The notes below the pieces were generated by a model. The model was not told the DNA's origin. It did no database searches and saw only the letters and a list, made by a program, of their open reading frames with translations. A stretch of 64,000 bases of DNA from Rhizobium sp. R634. Its GTDB lineage: Bacteria > Pseudomonadota > Alphaproteobacteria > Rhizobiales > Rhizobiaceae. This document shows positions 59,980 to 64,000 of this stretch, one piece after another; the stretch's first letter is position 1; every line of letters begins with the position of its first letter. Both the position numbers and the translations under genes were made by a program. The stretch is from the NCBI RefSeq assembly GCF_002211305.1, contig NZ_LOKW01000027.1, positions 186,001 to 250,000 on the forward strand, in the 5' to 3' direction.

Positions 59980-60582
59980 TTATGCAGATGACGAACGCTC
60001 CATAAGCAGACCTGTCGCCAAGGCTTGAAAAGCCTCGACCGCCTTCGGCAGCACGCTTTGCGGGTTTTCGCTCGCGGCGATCCAGAGAGCGGCATTGAGG
60101 GCCGCGCCGCTGAGCAATCGGGCGGCCGCCTCTGCGTCGACGGGCTTCAAGATGCCCTGCGCGACAAGGCGCTCCACAGCATCTTTAGTCACTTGCAGAC
60201 AACTGTTCTGGCTGGGCCATAGCGAGGGATCACCCAACACTGCAGGTCCGTCGAGCAGAACAATACGCTGGACCTCCGGATTGAGCGCCATCTCGATATA
60301 GGCTGCACCTTCAGCGAGCAGGCCCTGCCAAACATTGTCAGTCCGAGCGCCGATCTCCTTGGCGCGCGCCGCCATTTCGGTATCGATCTGGTCGACCACC
60401 GCCGCCAACAGCCCGCGCTTGTCTCCGAAGTTGTGGTAGAGCGCCCCGCGTGTCAGCCCAGCGTCGGCCGTCAGCTCATCCATTGATGCCGAGGCGTACC
60501 CTTTTTCGGCAAAAGCCTTCCGCGCGGCAGCTATCAATTTGGCGCGGTTTTCCTGCATCGTCTCGCTGCGTGTTTTCGCCAT
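59980..60582 (-). CDS. TetR-family transcriptional regulator
   Basis: The 200-aa protein has the TetR DNA-binding region (RAKLIAAARKAFAEKGYASASMDELTADAGLTRGALYHNFGDKRGLL) and a C-terminal ligand domain. The ATG at 60582 is at the family's normal start; the longer frame to 60651 runs into the operator region. It is divergent from the RidA gene. Three identical-core palindromes lie between them, so it very probably represses both. Confidence 0.92.
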   Translation of the reverse strand: MAKTRSETMQENRAKLIAAARKAFAEKGYASASMDELTADAGLTRGALYHNFGDKRGLLAAVVDQIDTEMAARAKEIGARTDNVWQGLLAEGAAYIEMALNPEVQRIVLLDGPAVLGDPSLWPSQNSCLQVTKDAVERLVAQGILKPVDAEAAARLLSGAALNAALWIAASENPQSVLPKAVEAFQALATGLLMERSSSA

Positions 60583-60599
60583 TCTAAGCTCCAATTCAC

Positions 60600-60662
60600 A
60601 TACGGCACGTATCTGGACTTGACATACGATGCGTATGTCAATATTTCGCATACGTACCGTAT
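60600..60662. promoter_or_regulatory. Three tandem TetR operators
   Basis: ATACG-N3-CGTAT occurs at 60600-60612, 60624-60636 and 60650-60662, 24 and 26 bases apart. The middle copy extends to TTGACATACG/CGTATGTCAA (60619-60641, perfect ten-base arms). It fills the divergent gap between the TetR gene and ridA. Confidence 0.85.
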
Positions 60663-60732
60663 ATCAAATGAAGGGCGAGCTTGTGAAGCATAACGCGCTC
60701 TCATCCGCCATCGCCAACAAAGAGAGATCACA

Positions 60733-61131
60733 ATGCCCCAACGCCAAGCAATCTTTCCCGCCAACAGACATGCCCTTTACGAGGAGCATGGCTATTCCGC
60801 CGCCATCCGGTCCGGTGACCTGCTGTTTGTATCGGGACAGGTCGGCAGCCGGCCCGATGGAACACCCGAGCCCGACTTCGAACGCCAGGTGCGGCTGGCC
60901 TTTGAAAATCTGAAGGCGACGCTCAGCGCAGCCGGCTGCACGCTGGATGATATCGTTGATGTCACCAGCTTCCACACCGACCCTGAAAACCAGTTCGGAA
61001 CGATCATGGCGGTCAAGCAGGAGGTTTTCAGCAAGCCGCCCTATCCGAATTGGACCGCCCTCGGCGTAACTTGGCTCTCCGGCTTCGACTTTGAGATAAA
61101 GGTCATCGCTCGCATTCCGGCAAGCGCGTGA
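60733..61131 (+). CDS. RidA-family (YjgF/YER057c) protein
   Basis: The 132-aa protein has the RidA fold (SGDLLFVSGQVG near the N-terminus, FENLKATLSAAGCTLDDIVDVTSF in the middle). The region that usually carries the catalytic Arg (R105 in RidA) reads YPNWTALGV here, so it may not be an enamine deaminase in the strict sense. It is controlled by the divergent TetR and ends ten bases before the convergent FHA gene. AGAGAG precedes the ATG. Confidence 0.87.
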   Translation: MPQRQAIFPANRHALYEEHGYSAAIRSGDLLFVSGQVGSRPDGTPEPDFERQVRLAFENLKATLSAAGCTLDDIVDVTSFHTDPENQFGTIMAVKQEVFSKPPYPNWTALGVTWLSGFDFEIKVIARIPASA

Positions 61132-61140
61132 CATCGCCGG

Positions 61141-62016
61141 TCAACGCCGCGCCGGCGGCTTCACTGCCGCCCGCCGCTGCAGCGCAAAGCGGGCGGCCGA
61201 GCAGTTGACGTCGGGCACGAGATCGTAGGTCTGCTGGTAGAGGGTCTGCGCCAGGGTGTTGTTGCCACGGTTCTCCGAGGCGAGCGCGGCCAGCGCCGTG
61301 CGCTTGTACGCCTCGACGATCGGTTCGGCGGCTTTTGCCAAAGCCGCATCGTCAGCGGGTTCGGATGCCAGCGAAAGGGCGGCGTAGGTGGCGTCGCCAT
61401 CCCGACCGACGCGGCCGCCGACGGCGCCGTTGAAGCTTGCTTCGGAGACCTGTCGCATGCGGCGCGCGTTTTTGATGCATGTCGGGATGCGGGCGGCTTC
61501 CGCGTGAATGCGCTCGGCGGTAGGGCCGCCCTCCGTGCTGCCGCTGTCGGACAGGATCACGTAGCCGACGATGCCGACGATCGCGAGGTAGGCGAGGCCG
61601 ATGCCGGCGAGGAAGGCAGGCTGCTTGAAGAGCGGCTTTTTCGGCTTGCCGTCGCTCGCCTTGGCGGCCTCCTTCTTCGGCGCCTCCTTGGCGGGCGCCT
61701 TCTCCAGAAACTGGAATTCGACATCCTTGCCGAGGCGGAAACTGTCGCCAGCTTTCAGCGAGGCCGTCTGCAGCAGCGCCTCGCCGCGCAGCATGATCGG
61801 ATTCAGCCCCATGCGGCGGATGATGAAGGTGCCGTCGCTCTGTTTTTCGATGCGGGCATGAATCGGCGCCAGGAAAGGATCGTCGACGACGATATCGGCA
61901 TTGCCCGCCCGGCCGATCGACATTTCCGGCCGGTCGAGCACATGGCTGCGGCTCTGGCCGCCGGGGCCGGTCTGCAGAAGGCTTGGCTTGTTTCCACGAA
62001 ATAAGGAAAAGACCAT
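61141..62016 (-). CDS. FHA-domain membrane protein at the end of the tad operon
   Basis: The 291-aa protein has an N-terminal forkhead-associated domain (about residues 25-100, MSIGRAGNADIVVDDPFLAPIHARI), a Lys/Ala/Pro linker, one membrane helix (about residues 134-156) and a helical C-terminal domain (about residues 160-290) that ends in TYDLVPDVNCSAARFALQRR. FHA domains bind phosphothreonine, and a kinase-like gene lies nearby. It follows tadC by two bases, so it is co-transcribed with the tad genes. In most tad loci a tadD gene takes this position. Confidence 0.82.
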   Translation of the reverse strand: MVFSLFRGNKPSLLQTGPGGQSRSHVLDRPEMSIGRAGNADIVVDDPFLAPIHARIEKQSDGTFIIRRMGLNPIMLRGEALLQTASLKAGDSFRLGKDVEFQFLEKAPAKEAPKKEAAKASDGKPKKPLFKQPAFLAGIGLAYLAIVGIVGYVILSDSGSTEGGPTAERIHAEAARIPTCIKNARRMRQVSEASFNGAVGGRVGRDGDATYAALSLASEPADDAALAKAAEPIVEAYKRTALAALASENRGNNTLAQTLYQQTYDLVPDVNCSAARFALQRRAAVKPPARR

Positions 62017-62018
62017 GA

Positions 62019-62924
62019 TCAGAACATCCCACTCGACATCATCTCGACAATTGCTGGCGCCAGCACCAGGAGAAGGATCGCGACGACGATCATCATCGCC
62101 GGCATGACGATCTTGGCTTTCAGCTTTTCACTGGCCCTGTCCGCCTTCTCCCAGCGGCGGAAGCGCAGGTCGCGCGCATGTTCGCGCAACAGCTCGACGC
62201 GGTTGCTGCCCTCGACTTCGCCCTGGATGACGGCGCGGATGACGCGCACCACTTCCTCCGCGGTCATGCGGGCCTCCAGGCGCTGCAGCGCCTCGATCAT
62301 GCCGGTGCCGAGCGCCACGTCCTTCAGCGTCTGCTCGATCTCCTCGGTCATGACAGTGCCGGGCGCGGCCTCGGCATAGAGCCTCAGGCTTTCCGGCAAG
62401 GTCGCCTGCGCCTGCTGCGTCATGACGACGAGATCGAGGAAATAGGGAAATTCGCGCGAAATCCGCTCCTTGCGGTCCTGCATCTTGTCGTCGGCGACGA
62501 CCCAGAAATAGATGGCGGGGATGAAGCCGAGGATCAGGCCCGCCGCAAGCCCGCCTATGACGCTGCCGCTCGCGATGCCGAACAGCAAGCCGAGCAGGAC
62601 GAAGCCGAATATGCTCATGACGACGAGAAGCGCGATATATTCCCGTCCCGTCACGCCGCCGAAGGGCCGGCCGCCATAAATCAGCTTCTGCTCGAGCTGC
62701 GCGCCGAAATCTGCCAGCAGCGGCTCGAAATGCCTCAGCACGAATTCGACGGGCGTCCGCATGCCGATGCTGTCGACGATATTCGGCGGCGGGCCGTCGC
62801 CGCCGGCGGTGCGCCGCACAACCTGGATACTGCCGAGCAGATCGCCGATCCACCAGACGAAGAGCGCGGCTGCGATGCCGGCAAGAGCGATGGCGATCGG
62901 GGCGAGAGGTATCTGAGACATCAT
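62019..62924 (-). CDS. tadC: Tad secretion system inner-membrane protein TadC
   Basis: The 301-aa protein belongs to the type II secretion F family: SREFPYFLDLVVMTQQAQATLPESLRLYAEAAPGTVMTEEIEQTL is the conserved GspF core, with membrane helices near residues 8-28, 95-135 and 275-298. With TadB it forms the inner-membrane platform for Flp/Tad pilus assembly. Its start overlaps the tadB stop by four bases. Confidence 0.93.
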   Translation of the reverse strand: MMSQIPLAPIAIALAGIAAALFVWWIGDLLGSIQVVRRTAGGDGPPPNIVDSIGMRTPVEFVLRHFEPLLADFGAQLEQKLIYGGRPFGGVTGREYIALLVVMSIFGFVLLGLLFGIASGSVIGGLAAGLILGFIPAIYFWVVADDKMQDRKERISREFPYFLDLVVMTQQAQATLPESLRLYAEAAPGTVMTEEIEQTLKDVALGTGMIEALQRLEARMTAEEVVRVIRAVIQGEVEGSNRVELLREHARDLRFRRWEKADRASEKLKAKIVMPAMMIVVAILLLVLAPAIVEMMSSGMF

Positions 62925-63784
62925 ACCGACACCTTCATCATCGAGCGCATCCAGAAGAAGCCGGTTGCGTAGAGAATGGCGCCGACGATCGCGATGACGA
63001 TGCCGATGGCATTGCCGAACACTTTGTCGATCAGTTCCGGCTGACCGAAGAAGATCATCAGGATCATGAACAGCGCACCGCCATTGACGACGCGGAAATT
63101 CATGCGCGCCTGCGACGAGGATGTCGTGATCTTCTGGTCGAGCTTCCAGATTTCCTTGAAGGATTTCGACATTTCGGTCAGCGGTTCGGAAATATCGCCG
63201 CCCTGGCGGGCAAAGAGGCCGAGCGCGGCGTCGACCATCTTGAAGTGCAGGCTCGGTACGTTACGGCCGTGGCGGTCCAGCGCCTCGACCAGGCCGATGC
63301 CGAGCTTCTGCTCGCGGGCGATGCGCTCGAATTCACGCGAGGCTGGCATCTGGCCGGTATCGGCCACCGCATTGACGGCGACGGCGAGCGGCTTGCCGGT
63401 GCGGACCGCCGAGACGATCTGGTCGACGGCATAAGGAAGCTGGGATTCGATCTGCAGCCAGCGGCGCTGCAGGAAATAGCGGATCATCGCCTTGGGCAGG
63501 AAGAAGGCGACGGGGATCGCGATGACGAGGCCGAAGATCGGCCCGAAGATCAGCGAGATCACGATGAAGACGAGGACCGCCGTGATGATATAGGCGAGGA
63601 TCATCGTGTAGGGCGGCACGGCATCGCGACCGAAGACCTGCGCGGCTTCGCTGGCGAGCGCGATGTCGCGCTCGGTCGCGCGCAAGAGCGGTGCCGGCCA
63701 GCTCACCGGCGCACCCCAGACGAGCAATCCCGCCGTCACCGCCCCGAGAGCCACCGTAAAGATCTGCAGAATGCTGATATCCAT
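62921..63784 (-). CDS. tadB: Tad secretion system inner-membrane protein TadB
   Basis: The 287-aa protein is the second GspF-like platform protein: LPYAVDQIVSAVRTGKPLAVAVNAVADTGQMPASREFERIAREQKLGIGLVEAL is the conserved segment, with four membrane helices. The ATG at 63784 follows GAGGGGGAAG; the longer frame upstream is rejected. It lies ten bases after the tadA end and overlaps tadC. Confidence 0.92.
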   Translation of the reverse strand: MDISILQIFTVALGAVTAGLLVWGAPVSWPAPLLRATERDIALASEAAQVFGRDAVPPYTMILAYIITAVLVFIVISLIFGPIFGLVIAIPVAFFLPKAMIRYFLQRRWLQIESQLPYAVDQIVSAVRTGKPLAVAVNAVADTGQMPASREFERIAREQKLGIGLVEALDRHGRNVPSLHFKMVDAALGLFARQGGDISEPLTEMSKSFKEIWKLDQKITTSSSQARMNFRVVNGGALFMILMIFFGQPELIDKVFGNAIGIVIAIVGAILYATGFFWMRSMMKVSV

Positions 63785-63794
63785 GGCTTCCCCC

Positions 63795-64000
63795 TCAGAC
63801 GAACATATCGAGTTTCTTGATTTCGCCGTCTTCGCCGAACTCGACGAGCTCGGCGACGAAGGTCGGCAGGTAGCCGGTGAAGGCATGCACCGCCTGTCCG
63901 CCGGCCCGGCCGACGAGATTGAAGATCGGCTCGACGATGACGAGGCCGGTATCGGGATCGATGCCGATCACTTCCGATATCTCGGTCACGGCGCGCCGGC
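63795..64000 (-). CDS. tadA: Tad/Cpa secretion ATPase TadA (CpaF), C-terminal end only
   Basis: Only the last 68 residues are inside the window; the frame stays open to the last base. The segment RRAVTEISEVIGIDPDTGLVIVEPIF is the C-terminal part of CpaF/TadA-type secretion ATPases, with the family's final region ending in KKLDMFV. It precedes tadB and tadC on the minus strand, so the tad operon continues beyond the window. Confidence 0.88.
   Translation of the reverse strand, partial: RRAVTEISEVIGIDPDTGLVIVEPIFNLVGRAGGQAVHAFTGYLPTFVAELVEFGEDGEIKKLDMFV

Overview
The window is high-GC (about 60-65% by eye), densely packed alphaproteobacterial DNA of the Rhizobium leguminosarum/etli type. The clearest clue to the replicon is a complete repABC unit near 12.6-16.4 kb (repA, repB, repC, a counter-transcribed RNA and two identical 16-bp parS palindromes). 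Next to it are the RHE_PE00001-type gene, a full cobFGHIJKLM block and nrtR-nadABC. That combination is what I know from the conserved secondary replicon (chromid) of Rhizobium, R. etli p42e and relatives; the strain assignment is inference. I saw no rRNA, tRNA, CRISPR array, insertion sequence or prophage.

Layout, left: 1-11.2 kb holds the 3' end of an alpha-2-macroglobulin gene overlapping pbpC, treY, a copper ATPase with its MerR regulator and a MerR-type promoter, a small hypothetical gene, and an ECF sigma/anti-sigma/Bax-inhibitor-1 operon. 11.3-16.4 kb is the replication and partition module, read on the minus strand. 16.4-23.5 kb is the cobalamin corrin-ring methylation block, with cobK inverted. 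23.5-29.2 kb looks like a rhizopine or O-methyl-inositol catabolic cluster: an inosose-type isomerase, a LacI regulator with three matching palindromes, a MocDEF-like oxygenase, ferredoxin and reductase, and a PanB-like protein lacking expected metal ligands. 29.2-33.7 kb is nrtR-nadABC with two palindromic operators before nadA.

Layout, middle: 33.9-39.0 kb is an unusual putative modified-peptide locus. A SARP-type (BTAD-TPR) regulator is followed by a 47-codon gene, a YcaO cyclodehydratase, a TfuA protein and an 88-aa protein. Matching 10-12 bp-period direct repeats, the expected binding pattern for a SARP, lie at the same distance from the 47-codon gene and from the 88-aa gene. 39.5-43.6 kb encodes L-fucose catabolism (lactonase, IclR regulator, SDR dehydrogenase, fuconate dehydratase).

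Layout, right: 43.8-59.9 kb is a cell-envelope protease and caspase region. It has a caspase-like/Sel1 protein, an S74-domain lipoprotein, an NlpC/P60-like protein, a DUF4384-TPR-OmpA protein, an EF-hand caspase, a trypsin fused to a caspase domain whose catalytic His is Gln, an inhibitory-type serpin, and a membrane pseudokinase fused to an FGE/SUMF1-like domain. After a TetR/RidA pair, 61.1-64.0 kb holds an FHA membrane protein with tadC, tadB and the end of tadA/cpaF (Tad pilus secretion). The two candidates for undescribed systems are the SARP-YcaO-TfuA locus and the trypsin-caspase-serpin-pseudokinase cluster.
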